Shown piece by piece: positions 53,820-62,100 of a stretch of 64,000 nucleotides of DNA. Every line of letters starts with the position of its first letter. Position 1 is the first letter of the stretch. Both the position numbers and the translations under genes were made by a program. This DNA comes from G965202665 sp965243835 (GTDB taxonomy: Bacteria > Actinomycetota > Acidimicrobiia > Spongiisociales > Spongiisociaceae): NCBI GenBank assembly GCA_965243835.1, contig OZ251578.1, forward strand, positions 2,418,001 to 2,482,000, read 5' to 3'. The notes beneath the pieces were generated by a model. That model saw only the letters and a list, made by a program, of their open reading frames with translations. It was not told where the DNA came from and searched no databases.

Positions 53820-55889
53820 TTATTCAGGGGCGGCTTCCTCCTGCAAAACATCCGGTCCCTCCTCCAGCAGGCGCAGAAAAAGTTCTTCGTCGAGCACAGT
53901 CACCCCCAGCGACTCCGCTTTGGCCAGTTTGCCGCCCGGCGCCTCCCCCGCCACCAGGGCTGAAGTTTTGCTCGACACCCCGGACGTGACCGCCCCGCCC
54001 CGCGCCTCCACCGCCGCCTGCGCCCGCTCCCGGCTCATCGTCTCCAAGGTCCCGGTGATCACCAGCCGCACCCCGGCCAGCAACTCCTCCCGCCCCGGGG
54101 GACCCTCCGGCTCCGGGTCGGCCAGCCGCACCCCTCCCTCCCCCAGTCGGGCGACCAGACGCCGGTTTTCCCCGTCGGCGGCCCATTCCGCCACCGACCC
54201 GGCGATGATGGGCCCCACCCCCTCCACGGCGGCCAGCGACTCCTGATCAGCCTCCAACAGGGCGGGCAGGGAACCGAACCGGCGGGCCAGCAAGCGGGCC
54301 ACCGTCCCCCCCACATGCCGGATCCCCAAAGCCGCCAGCAACCGGGCTACGGGCCGATCCCGGGCCGTCTCGATCCCCTGCATCAAATTGGCCGCCGACA
54401 GCTCGGCCAGCCGTTCCAGCGGTTTCAGTTCCTCGGTCCGCAGGAAGAAAATATCAGCCGGCCCCTTGATCAACCCCTCGTTTAACAACTGGTCGATGCG
54501 TTTGTAACCCAGGCCCTCAATATCCATTCCGGCCCGGCCCGCGAAGTGAAACAGCCATTCCCGCAACCGGGACGGGCAGGACAGCCCCCCCGCGCACCGG
54601 GCCACTTTCTCCCCCTCCGGGCGGACGATGGGAGCGCCGCAACGGGGGCAGGCGCCGGGCATGACCCAGGGGACTTCCTCCCCGGTGCGGCGGCCCGGAA
54701 CCGGCCCCACCACTTCCGGGATAACGTCCCCCGCCCTCCGCACCACCACGTAGTCGCCCACCCGCACATCCTTGCGGGCCACTTCGTCGGCGTTGTGCAA
54801 GGTGGCCATCCCCACATTCGCCCCCCCCACGAACACCGGTTCCAGCACCGCGAACGGGGTTACCGCCCCGGTGCGGCCCACGTTGATGGCGATGTTCCGC
54901 AAGCGGGTGATCCGCTCCTCCGGCGGGAACTTGTACGCCACCGCCCACCGGGGGGCCCGGGCGGTGAACCCCAGGTCTTGCTGCTCGGCCAACCCGTTTA
55001 CTTTGACGACCGCCCCGTCCGTCTGATATTCAAACTCGCCCAAGCGGGATTTCATCTCCTCCACGTAGGCGGCCGCTTCCCGCGGGCCGGGGACCACCCG
55101 GGTTTGGGGATTTACCCGCAACCCCCAGTCCCGCAACATCTCCAAAGTCTGATAATGGGTGGACAGCCGGGGCCCCCCTTCCATAAAACTCAACTGGTAC
55201 ATCCACACCGCCAGCCCCCGCCCGGCGGTCACCGACGGGTCTTTCTGCCGCACCGACCCGGCGGCCGCGTTGCGGGCGTTGGCGAACAGGCGCTCCCCGG
55301 CCGCCGCCTGACGCTCGTTTAATGCGGCGAACGCCTCCAGCGGCATGTAAATCTCCCCCCGCACTTCCATCCGCTCCGGGGGCTGCCCCAACAGTCGCAA
55401 CGGAACCGAGGCGATGGTGCGCACGTTGGCGGTGATGTCCTCCCCGACGGCCCCGTCCCCCCGGGTGGCGGCCCGGACCAGCTCCCCCCGCTGATAAATC
55501 AGGGAGGCGGCCAACCCGTCGATTTTCGGCTCGCACACCAACTCCCCCGCCTCCCGTCCCAGATGGCGGGCGGCGCGGGCCGCCCATTCTTCCAACTCGC
55601 CGGGCGTATCGGCGTTGTCCAAGGAAAACATGGGGCGCACATGAGGGGCGGGCGCGAACAGTTCCGAGGGGGGCACTCCCACCCGGCGGGTGGGGGAGTC
55701 CGGAGAAACCAACCCGGGGTGGGCGTCCTCCAAGGCGGCCAACTCGGCGAACAGGTTATCGTATTCGGCATCGGATATCTCCGGCGCGTCCAGCGCGAAA
55801 TAGCGATGGGCGTGATATCGGAGCCGATCGCGCAGAACATCCACCCGGCGGGCGGGGCCGGAACCGGACTCTCCGGAGGAGTCGGACAT
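53820..55889 (-). CDS. ligA: NAD-dependent DNA ligase LigA
   Basis: The 689-residue enzyme seals nicks in replication and repair. It has the NAD-binding Ia domain (YHAHRYFALDAPEISDAEYDNL), the nucleotidyl-Lys motif CEPKIDGLAASLIY, OB fold (YKFPPEER), the Cys4 zinc finger (CPRCGAP and CAGGLSCPSRL), helix-hairpin-helix repeats (AALGIRHVGGTVARLL) and a C-terminal BRCT domain (GVRLVITGTLETMSRERAQA). I start at ATG 55889; the frame stays open further upstream as noise. Confidence 0.96.
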   Translation of the reverse strand: MSDSSGESGSGPARRVDVLRDRLRYHAHRYFALDAPEISDAEYDNLFAELAALEDAHPGLVSPDSPTRRVGVPPSELFAPAPHVRPMFSLDNADTPGELEEWAARAARHLGREAGELVCEPKIDGLAASLIYQRGELVRAATRGDGAVGEDITANVRTIASVPLRLLGQPPERMEVRGEIYMPLEAFAALNERQAAAGERLFANARNAAAGSVRQKDPSVTAGRGLAVWMYQLSFMEGGPRLSTHYQTLEMLRDWGLRVNPQTRVVPGPREAAAYVEEMKSRLGEFEYQTDGAVVKVNGLAEQQDLGFTARAPRWAVAYKFPPEERITRLRNIAINVGRTGAVTPFAVLEPVFVGGANVGMATLHNADEVARKDVRVGDYVVVRRAGDVIPEVVGPVPGRRTGEEVPWVMPGACPRCGAPIVRPEGEKVARCAGGLSCPSRLREWLFHFAGRAGMDIEGLGYKRIDQLLNEGLIKGPADIFFLRTEELKPLERLAELSAANLMQGIETARDRPVARLLAALGIRHVGGTVARLLARRFGSLPALLEADQESLAAVEGVGPIIAGSVAEWAADGENRRLVARLGEGGVRLADPEPEGPPGREELLAGVRLVITGTLETMSRERAQAAVEARGGAVTSGVSSKTSALVAGEAPGGKLAKAESLGVTVLDEELFLRLLEEGPDVLQEEAAPE

Positions 55890-55951
55890 ACCGGACAGGG
55901 TAGCGACGGGCCCCGACCGCTTCGCCAAGTCGCCGGTCACCGGGCGCCGGG

Positions 55952-57007
55952 TCAAGCGGCGGAGGCGATGATCCCGCCCCCCACCACTTCCTCCCCGTGA
56001 TAAAATGCGGCCGTCTGCCCGGGGGCCACCCCCGGCGCCGGGCGCTCCAACCGCACCCGCCACTCCCTGTTCTCCGACTCGCGCAGACGGGCGGGATGGG
56101 CCTCCCCATGCGCCCGGTACTGCACCAGGGCCGGACCCGGAGCCGGGGCGTCCACCCAACTCACTTCCCGCACCGTCATCTCCTCCACTTGCAGATGACG
56201 GCGGCGGCCCAGGGTGACGACGGCCGCCTCCGGATCAATGGCGGTCACGTAACGGGCCTCGCCCACCGACACTCCCAGCCCCCGGCGCTGGCCGATGGTG
56301 AACCCGGCCACCCCCCCATGCTCCCCCAGCTCCGTCCCGTCGTAGTCCACGATCGGGCCGGGCCGGGAAACGGCCCCCCGCTCCTCCAGAAACCGGCGGT
56401 AATCTCCCTGGCCGACGAAGCAGATGTCCTGGCTGTCCGGCTTGGCGGCGGTGCGAATGCCCAATTCGGCCGCGAGCCGCCGGGTCTGCGCCTTGGTCAT
56501 CCCCCCCACCGGGAACCGCACCCGGCGCAACTCCGACTGACCCAGCATGGACAGCACATAAGACTGGTCCTTGTCCGGGTCCGCCCCCCGTAGCAGTCTC
56601 CGCCGCTCCCCGTCGGCCAGGTTGCGGGCGTAATGGCCGGTGACCACTACCTCGCATTCCACCTCCGCCGCCCGTTCCAGCAGGCTGGAGAATTTGACGG
56701 TGCGGTTGCATTCCACGCACGGGTTGGGGGTGCGGCCGGAGACGTAATCGCCGATGAAACGCTCCACCACCCCGCCCATGAACTCCTCGGTGTAATCCCA
56801 CACGTAATAGGGGATGTCCAGGCGGGCGGCCACCCGCCGGGCGTCTTCGGCGTCGGACACGGTGCAGCACCCGGCGACGGGGGCCTCCCCGTTCGGGCCC
56901 TGCCACAGTTTCATCGTCACCCCGATCACCTCCCACCCGCGGCGGAGCATCAGGGCGGCCGCCACCGACGAGTCCACCCCGCCCGACATGGCGGCCAAGG
57001 CCCTCAT
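55952..57007 (-). CDS. mnmA: tRNA-specific 2-thiouridylase MnmA
   Basis: The 351-residue enzyme puts sulfur on U34 of tRNAs. The P-loop is AMSGGVDSSVAAALML; the two catalytic Cys are in NPCVECNRTVKFS and DSQDICFVGQGDY. GDYVSGRTPNPC and TIGQRRGLG follow the family. I choose ATG 57007, which overlaps the stop of the cysteine desulfurase gene by 4 bases; that neighbour would deliver the sulfur. Confidence 0.95.
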   Translation of the reverse strand: MRALAAMSGGVDSSVAAALMLRRGWEVIGVTMKLWQGPNGEAPVAGCCTVSDAEDARRVAARLDIPYYVWDYTEEFMGGVVERFIGDYVSGRTPNPCVECNRTVKFSSLLERAAEVECEVVVTGHYARNLADGERRRLLRGADPDKDQSYVLSMLGQSELRRVRFPVGGMTKAQTRRLAAELGIRTAAKPDSQDICFVGQGDYRRFLEERGAVSRPGPIVDYDGTELGEHGGVAGFTIGQRRGLGVSVGEARYVTAIDPEAAVVTLGRRRHLQVEEMTVREVSWVDAPAPGPALVQYRAHGEAHPARLRESENREWRVRLERPAPGVAPGQTAAFYHGEEVVGGGIIASAA

Positions 57008-58179
57008 CGCAGGGCCTCCGCCTGCTCGGCCACCACCCGGGCCGCTTCCCGCCCCTCCCCGGGCCGGGTGGACCAGCCGAAGGAAAACCGCAGGCACTCC
57101 CGGGCCGCGGCGGGCGTCAAACCCATCGCCGTCAGCACATGCGACACGGCGGCCGCCCCCGACTGGCAGGCGGAAGCCGCCGACGCCGCCGCCCCCGCCC
57201 GGTCCAGGCGGGCCAGCAGGGTTTCGTTGCGGACGCCGGGGATGCGCACATGGCTGATCTGGACGGCGCGGGGAACGTCGGCCCCGGTGACGACCGCCTC
57301 CGGCAGGCGGGAAGTCAAAACCCGTTCAAACTCGTCCCGCTCCCGGGACACCCGCGCCCGGAAGTCGTCCCGTTCGTCTTCGGCGGCCTGCATGGCGGCC
57401 GCCATCCCCGCCGCTCCCGGCACGTTGTGCGTGCCCGACCGTCTTCCCAACTCCTGGCCTCCTCCGTGCAACAGCGGCTCCAACGGGACGCCGTCCCGCA
57501 CATAGAGTATCCCCGTCCCCGGCGGGCCGCCGAACTTGTGGGCGGACAGGGTCAGCAGATCCACGCCCAGCTCCCCGACGTCCATGGACCGGGACACGAA
57601 CCCCTGCACGGCGTCGGTGTGCACCGCGACCGACGGATGGGCCTCCCGCACCGCGGCCGCCGTCTCCGCCAGCGGTTGCTCCACCCCGGTTTCGTTGTTG
57701 GCGGCCATCACCGAGGCCACCGCCGCATCGGCGGTCACGGAGGAGGCGAGCCGGGCCGGGTCCACCCGTCCGGCGCCGTCCACCTCCGCCATCGTCAGCG
57801 GACAGCCCCGGTCCCGGCAGAACCGGGCGGCGGCCAGCACCGCCTCATGCTCCACCGGGGCGACCGCCACCCCCCGCCGTCCGCCGCCGGCGAAGGCCGA
57901 ACCCTTAATGGCCAAATTGTCGGATTCGGTGCCGCCCCCGGTGAAAACTATCTCCAACGGGCGGGCCCCCAGCAGGGCCGCTATCTGTTCCCGGGCTTCC
58001 TCCAAGGCGTTTTTGGCGCGGCGGGAAACGCTGTGGGAACCGGAGGGGTTGCCGTAGCAGCCGCAGTCGCCGTCCCGGTAGTCCCGGTAGGGGGCCATCG
58101 CCTCCCGGGCCTGCGGACGCAGAGGGGAGGTGGCGGCGTGATCCAGGTAGAGGATGTCCCCGCGCTTCATACGTTCCAT
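57004..58179 (-). CDS. Cysteine desulfurase (NifS/IscS-like)
   Basis: The 391-residue PLP enzyme removes sulfur from cysteine. It starts ILYLDHAATSPLRPQA, has GGTESDNLAIKG, HTDAVQGF, the PLP Lys in LSAHKFGGPPGTG, and the persulfide-forming Cys in AASACQSGAAAVSHVL. The coupling to mnmA suggests a dedicated tRNA-thiolation role, like that of many actinobacterial IscS enzymes. GTG/ATG choice: two Met codons lie near the start; the first is used. Confidence 0.93.
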   Translation of the reverse strand: MERMKRGDILYLDHAATSPLRPQAREAMAPYRDYRDGDCGCYGNPSGSHSVSRRAKNALEEAREQIAALLGARPLEIVFTGGGTESDNLAIKGSAFAGGGRRGVAVAPVEHEAVLAAARFCRDRGCPLTMAEVDGAGRVDPARLASSVTADAAVASVMAANNETGVEQPLAETAAAVREAHPSVAVHTDAVQGFVSRSMDVGELGVDLLTLSAHKFGGPPGTGILYVRDGVPLEPLLHGGGQELGRRSGTHNVPGAAGMAAAMQAAEDERDDFRARVSRERDEFERVLTSRLPEAVVTGADVPRAVQISHVRIPGVRNETLLARLDRAGAAASAASACQSGAAAVSHVLTAMGLTPAAARECLRFSFGWSTRPGEGREAARVVAEQAEALR

Positions 58180-58349
58180 ACTGCCCTATTGTCGCGCGTC
58201 TCCGCCGTCCGCCGGTACCCGGATCTCCCAATCAGCGGTTTCGCGCATAAAGGGCGAGGACGCCTATCGGGAAACGGGTTGGGGACAACGGGGGGTTCGC
58301 CGATGCGCCGGAGCGGTTGACCGCGCCCCGCTTCGCCAAAAATCTCTTA

Positions 58350-58470
58350 ATCCCCAAGGCTTCTACCCCGGGGTTTGCGATCCCCGAAAACAACCCCCTT
58401 GTTTGGGTTGGAAATACCGGGTATATTAAGGGCGGGAGGGCGGGGGGCGGGCGGGTGGGTTGAATTTTGA
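58350..58470 (-). repeat. Intergenic repeat with G-rich core, copy C
   Basis: Read on the minus strand, this contains the sequence CCCGCCC...CCTCCCGCCC, TTAATATACC and AACCCAAACAAGGGGGT, matching the copies at 60040 and 60640 base for base over much of the core. A CGGGG-TTTGCGAT-CCCCG hairpin lies at about 58377-58394. It fills the gap between the cysteine desulfurase and the SRPBCC gene. Confidence 0.65.
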
Positions 58471-58555
58471 CGGCGAAATTTTGAGGTTTGGGCGGAGGGC
58501 GGCGGGCTCCCGGTTATTGCGGGCAAAGGGCGGACGCGCAGTCGGGTTCCCCGCC

Positions 58556-58584
58556 TTGTTAAAAGCGACCGCAACCTCTAATCT
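58556..58584 (+). promoter_or_regulatory. Promoter of the SRPBCC gene (leaderless)
   Basis: TTGTTA (58556-58561), a 17-bp spacer and TAATCT (58579-58584) precede the GTG at 58592 by 7 bases, so transcription should start at about the start codon. Confidence 0.5.
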
Positions 58585-58591
58585 GGTGGGC

Positions 58592-59038
58592 GTGCGGACC
58601 GAGGCGGTTATTGAAATCGAGGCCCCCATGGAGCGGGTGTGGGAGGCGGCGACCGACTTCCCCTCCCATGTCCGGTGGATGCGGGACGCCCGTTCCATCA
58701 GGGTGGAACCGCCGGGCGAGGCGGGAGCGGGGTCGACGCTGTTCATCGACACCCGGGTGGGGCCGTTTCGCACCACCGACCGGTTCGAAATCACCGAGGT
58801 GGTCCCGTTGCGGCGGGTGACGGGACGGCACCGGGGACTGTTCACCGGAGAAGGATGTTTTGAACTGTCCGAGGCCGGGGAGGGCCGCACCCGGTTTGCG
58901 TGGCGGGAAAACATCGTCTTTCCCTGGTATTTTGGAGGCGGAGCCGGGGCGCGGGCCGCCAAACCGATCCTGACCCGCATCTGGCGCTCCAACCTAAAAG
59001 CCCTGAAAGCGCTGTTGGAAGAGTCCTCCGGGAACTGA
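58592..59038 (+). CDS. SRPBCC-superfamily ligand-binding protein
   Basis: The 148-residue protein shows the START/polyketide-cyclase pattern: AVIEIEAPMERVWEAATDFPSHVRWMRD, VGPFRTTDRFEITEVVPLRRV, and C-terminal helix LTRIWRSNLKALKALLEE. Such proteins bind small hydrophobic molecules or act as cyclases. I use the GTG at 58592 because a longer frame (from 58460) covers a G-rich repeat and a promoter fits just before the GTG. No partner gene is obvious. Confidence 0.8.
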   Translation: MRTEAVIEIEAPMERVWEAATDFPSHVRWMRDARSIRVEPPGEAGAGSTLFIDTRVGPFRTTDRFEITEVVPLRRVTGRHRGLFTGEGCFELSEAGEGRTRFAWRENIVFPWYFGGGAGARAAKPILTRIWRSNLKALKALLEESSGN

Positions 59039-59068
59039 TCCCCCGCCCCCCGGACTGCGCCTCCGCAA

Positions 59069-59106
59069 CCGCCTCCCCCGAAAAGGGTTCTTCGCGAAGG
59101 AGGCGG
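59069..59106 (+). repeat. Hairpin downstream of the SRPBCC gene, repeat family member
   Basis: CCGCCTCC (59069-59076) pairs with GGAGGCGG (59099-59106); the loop holds CCCGAAAAGGG and the palindrome TTCGCGAA. The start (AACCGCCTCCC...TTCGCGA) recurs at 60007, 60335 and 60604. No T-run follows. Confidence 0.55.
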
Positions 59107-59163
59107 GGGCGTGCCTGCTTGCCCGTTTAGGTGAGACCTCGGCGGAATCGGGGCGGTAAATCA

Positions 59164-59580
59164 TCCATTCGAGGAGCCTCGTATGTCGGAGGTTTCGGTT
59201 GCGTCGGTGCGGGAGCGGTCGCCGTGTCCGGCATGCGGAAGGAGCGCCGGAGGGTGCGGGCGTATCGGGAGTCGCGGGTGCGGGATAATCCGGTGGGAGA
59301 GCTGGTTACGACGCGGGCGCGCCGCCGTCGGTTTGAGCGCGATGGGTGCGGCCGGACGCATTTGGAGACGCATCCGGAGGTACGGGGAAGTTCACTGTGC
59401 GGTTCGCCCGCCCGTTGACGGCGGAGGTGGAAGACGAGCATCCGGGCGGTGTCCCTCCGTAGGAAGGTGGGGTGGCACATGCTCCGGGCTTTGGCGGATC
59501 GATAAGCGGGCGAAACCAACACGTCGGCGGGCGTCGCCGAGCCGAACGCTCCCGGCGAATGAGCCCGCATGAGCGGAGGC
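59164..59580 (+). pseudogene. Degenerate ISL3-family transposase N-terminus
   Basis: In one frame VSVASVRERSPCPACGR gives the first half of the ISL3 zinc ribbon; after a frameshift near 59245 a second frame reads RRRVRAYRESRVRDNPVGEL and RARRRRFERDGCGRTHLET, typical of the same zinc-ribbon domain of ISL3/IS1165-type transposases. Stops and further shifts follow, and no DDE domain is left. No clear terminal inverted repeats were found. It is a fossil of a mobile element. Confidence 0.6.
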
Positions 59581-59611
59581 GCAAGCATATGACGGGCTCT
59601 CTTTCTCTCTC

Positions 59612-59646
59612 TGTAACGGGGCTATGGGAAATATTTCCCCGTTACA
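59612..59646. promoter_or_regulatory. Nested palindromes upstream of the 59673 gene
   Basis: TGTAACGGGG (59612-59621) and its exact complement CCCCGTTACA (59637-59646) flank a 14-bp perfect palindrome GGGAAATATTTCCC (59626-59639). The site ends 26 bases before the ATG and just upstream of a TAGTGT -10 box (59660-59665). It looks like a protein-binding operator or an RNA hairpin. Confidence 0.6.
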
Positions 59647-59672
59647 GCGGGAAGGATGCTAGTGTAGGGGCG

Positions 59673-60008
59673 ATGGCGCGCAAAAGAATATACTCCCCAG
59701 AGGCCTTGGCAAAGACCCGTAGCCGCCGGAGCCGGAAGGGCGCCTATCGGAGAAACCCCGACCTGCGGCACTTAGCCAACATTTACAGCAACCGCGGCTA
59801 CGAGGCGGTGGACGCGGTGCGCCGCGCCATTGAGGATCTTTTCCCCACCAGCCCCGGCGATCGATTGGAGTTTCCGGGCCTGGGTGTGTGGAGCATGGGC
59901 CCCGAACGACTTAGCCACCGGATAAGCGACAACCTGCGTTGCCTGCGCTCCCAGCCGGGGGCGTGGTCCGGAGATGCCCCCAATTCCCCCGAGGCGGAAA
60001 CGCCGTAA
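59673..60008 (+). CDS. Small basic hypothetical protein
   Basis: The 111-residue protein begins with a very basic stretch (ARKRIYSPEALAKTRSRRSR) followed by a helical-looking part (DLRHLANIYSNRGYEAVDAVRRAIEDLF) and a less ordered tail. The basic N-terminus suggests nucleic-acid contact. I use ATG 59673 because an upstream frame would cross the transposase relic and the palindrome; TAGTGT ends 7 bases before the ATG, so the mRNA may be leaderless. No family recognised. The palindrome right upstream could be its autoregulatory site. Confidence 0.6.
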   Translation: MARKRIYSPEALAKTRSRRSRKGAYRRNPDLRHLANIYSNRGYEAVDAVRRAIEDLFPTSPGDRLEFPGLGVWSMGPERLSHRISDNLRCLRSQPGAWSGDAPNSPEAETP

Positions 60009-60180
60009 CCGCCTCCCAAAAAATTTTCGCGACCTGTTCAGCCCACCCGCCCGCCCCCCTCCCTCCCGCCCTTAATATACCCCGTATTTTGAACCCAAAC
60101 AAGGGGGTCGTTCTTTCAAGAAACGCAAAACACCAAGTGGAAAGCCTAACTGGGCTAAAGAAATTTTTCGCGAGGCTGGG
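59999..60180 (+). repeat. Intergenic repeat, copy A
   Basis: The unit runs from GCCGTAACCGCCTCCC and AAATTTTCGCGACCTG, through the C-rich core and TTAATATACCCCG, ACCCAAACAAGGGGGTCG, AAACGCAAAACACC, to a hairpin AGCC-TAACT-GGGCT and a T-run with TTCGCGAGGCT. It matches copy B over about 170 bases. The last hairpin plus T-run is terminator-like. Confidence 0.75.
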
Positions 60181-60590
60181 CGAACCCGCAACGCGGTCAA
60201 CACCGGACATATCAAACCGGTCAACCGCCCCGGCGCAGACACCCGCCTCGTCCTCGCAACCCAACCGCAACAGCCACCCAATCCCTTCGCCCACAGGCCC
60301 CGTGAAGCGCCCAAATCCGAGGCGGAGTCGTCGCAACCGTCTCCCCTGGAAAATTGGACAAATCACCAGCCCGCCCTAACGCCCAACCACCCCGGCGCAA
60401 CCGACGCCCGCCCCCGACGCAATCCTCCCGCCCCGTCTTTCGCAACCCAAACCGCAACCCGAGACCCTCCCCGTCGTGCAAACGCAACCGCCGACTCATG
60501 TTCCCTCTCACCGCAAAACCGACCCAAACCATCCCCTTACCGCACTGTGTCCGCCCCCCCGGGCCTAAGCCCGCGAAACGCCCAAACCCG
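60181..60590. other. Intergenic spacer between repeat copies
   Basis: This C-rich stretch holds no ORF that I accept. It has one diverged member of the repeat start (60320-60360, GAGGCGGAGTCGTCGCAACC) and many CGCAACC-type words. I see no RNA gene in it. Confidence 0.5.
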
Positions 60591-60775
60591 GGACTGCGCC
60601 GCTGTAACCGCCTTCCCTCCAAAAATTTTCGCGACCTGCTCAGCCCGCCCGCCCGCCCCCCTCCCTCCCGCCCTTAATATACCCAACATTTCAAAACCAA
60701 ACAAGGGGGTCGTTCTTCAAGAAACGCAAAACACCAGGTAAAAGCCTTATTGGCTCAAGATTTTTTCGCGAGGCT
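60591..60775 (+). repeat. Intergenic repeat, copy B
   Basis: Same layout as copy A: GACTGCGCCGCTGTAACCGCC, AAATTTTCGCGACCTG, a C-rich core, TTAATATACCCAAC, AACCAAACAAGGGGGTCG, AAACGCAAAACACC, the hairpin AAGCC-TTATT-GGCT and TTTTTTCGCGAGGCT. It lies downstream of, and convergent with, the lipoprotein gene at 60855. Confidence 0.75.
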
Positions 60776-60854
60776 CCATGCCGTCCGGCTGTTCCGGCGG
60801 AAACGGGAACCGGTTGCTTCGGCCCTGGTTCGGGCGGGTTTGGAACAACTGCAA

Positions 60855-61244
60855 CTAGGAGCCGGGGACTCCGCGGGCGGCGAAGTCGGGGCATCTTTCA
60901 ATTTTGTCTACCGCGAATGTCTCCGTGGGGAGTTCCACGACGCTGAGACGCGCCACTTCGGCTCCGCCCGTCACTATCGTCCCGGTACGGGCGTCGATGA
61001 CGTGAATCCCGTAATCGTTCGTCCCGTAGCGGGAAATCAGGGCGTCCGCTTCCGCCACCATGGCTTCGAACGGGGTGCGGGCGCCTTCCGAGTCGGAACC
61101 CCAGTTCCGGTTGACGATCGATTCTCCGCCCGTCTCCGGCGGGCAGTCCAGCTCTCCGTCCGGGGCTCCGGCGGGCGGCGGGTCGGAACCGCAGGCGGCG
61201 GCCGCCAGGGACAAGGCCAAGATAAGAGCCGCGGCCCGTTTCAC
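60855..61244 (-). CDS. Small hypothetical lipoprotein
   Basis: The 129-residue protein has a signal peptide with lipobox (LILALSLAAAACG) and a short external domain with two further Cys (ELDCPPE and IERCPDF) that may pair. The segment GIHVIDARTGTIVTGG is a beta hairpin-like motif. Its ATG overlaps the enoyl-CoA hydratase stop by 4 bases. No family recognised. Confidence 0.75.
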   Translation of the reverse strand: MKRAAALILALSLAAAACGSDPPPAGAPDGELDCPPETGGESIVNRNWGSDSEGARTPFEAMVAEADALISRYGTNDYGIHVIDARTGTIVTGGAEVARLSVVELPTETFAVDKIERCPDFAARGVPGS

Positions 61245-62008
61245 TCGCCTGTGAACTCAGGTTTGCGCTTCTCCAGAAAGGCGGACACTCCCTCCCGGGC
61301 GTCCCGGGTGTAGAAGCATTCCCGAAAGGCCTCCGCCTCCGCCGCCAGGGCCTCGTCGATGGGGCGGCCCCAGCCTTCGTTGACGGCCCGTTTGGCCGCC
61401 CCCAGGGCCGCGGTCGGGCCGGAGGCGTAGCGGGCGGCGTCGTCCAGGGCCGCTTCCAGCAACTCGCCGGCGGGGAAAACCTTGTCGGCCAGTCCGATGG
61501 CCAGCGCCTCCCCGGCCGGGACGTGCCGGCCCGAATAGACCAGTTCCTTGCCGCGGCTGAAACCGACCAACCGGGGAAGGCGCTGGGTTCCCCCCGCCCC
61601 GGGGATGATCCCCAACTTGATTTCCGGCTGCCCCACTTGGGCGTCCTCGGCCAAGTAGCGGAAATCGGCCCCCATCGCCAACTCCAACCCCCCGCCCAGG
61701 GCGTATCCGAACACGGCCGCGATGACCGGCTTGGGAACCTGCTCCAACCGGCGGATGACCTGGTCGATGGCGTTGTCCTCCAAGCCTTCTTTGCCGCCGG
61801 CGTGGGCGGTTTTGAAACCGGAAATGTCGGCCCCGGCCGCGAAATGGGGTCGGCCGGTGATCACCACCGCCCGCACCGGGGACGCCGTCGCTTCCGCTAT
61901 CGCCCGGTCCAGGTCGTCGGCCAACTCCCCGGACAGGGCGTTGACGGGGGGGCGTTTCAGTTCGATAATCCCCACCGCCCCTTCGGCGTCGTACGAAACC
62001 AGTTCCAT
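61241..62008 (-). CDS. Enoyl-CoA hydratase/isomerase family protein
   Basis: The 255-residue crotonase-fold enzyme shows GIIELKRPPVNALS, the oxyanion-hole FAAGADISGF and FGYALGGGLELAMGADFR, and the catalytic Glu region QPEIKLGIIPGAGGTQRLPRLVG. This is the pattern of a hydratase in fatty-acid or branched-chain acid breakdown. ATG 62008 follows GAGGAGG; longer frames upstream are noise. meaB lies 92 bases upstream on the same strand. Confidence 0.9.
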   Translation of the reverse strand: MELVSYDAEGAVGIIELKRPPVNALSGELADDLDRAIAEATASPVRAVVITGRPHFAAGADISGFKTAHAGGKEGLEDNAIDQVIRRLEQVPKPVIAAVFGYALGGGLELAMGADFRYLAEDAQVGQPEIKLGIIPGAGGTQRLPRLVGFSRGKELVYSGRHVPAGEALAIGLADKVFPAGELLEAALDDAARYASGPTAALGAAKRAVNEGWGRPIDEALAAEAEAFRECFYTRDAREGVSAFLEKRKPEFTGE

Positions 62009-62100
62009 TAGTTCATCCTCCTCGGCCCGCTGACTCGACCCGCCGGGCCCTCCTGGCCCGCCCGCGTAAGAATAGAGGTTGCGCCGCCCGCGTGATTTCC

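Noticed and set aside
59131..59418. Open frame as an independent gene
   Set aside because: It reads as the middle part of a broken ISL3-type zinc ribbon; the start of the domain is in another frame.
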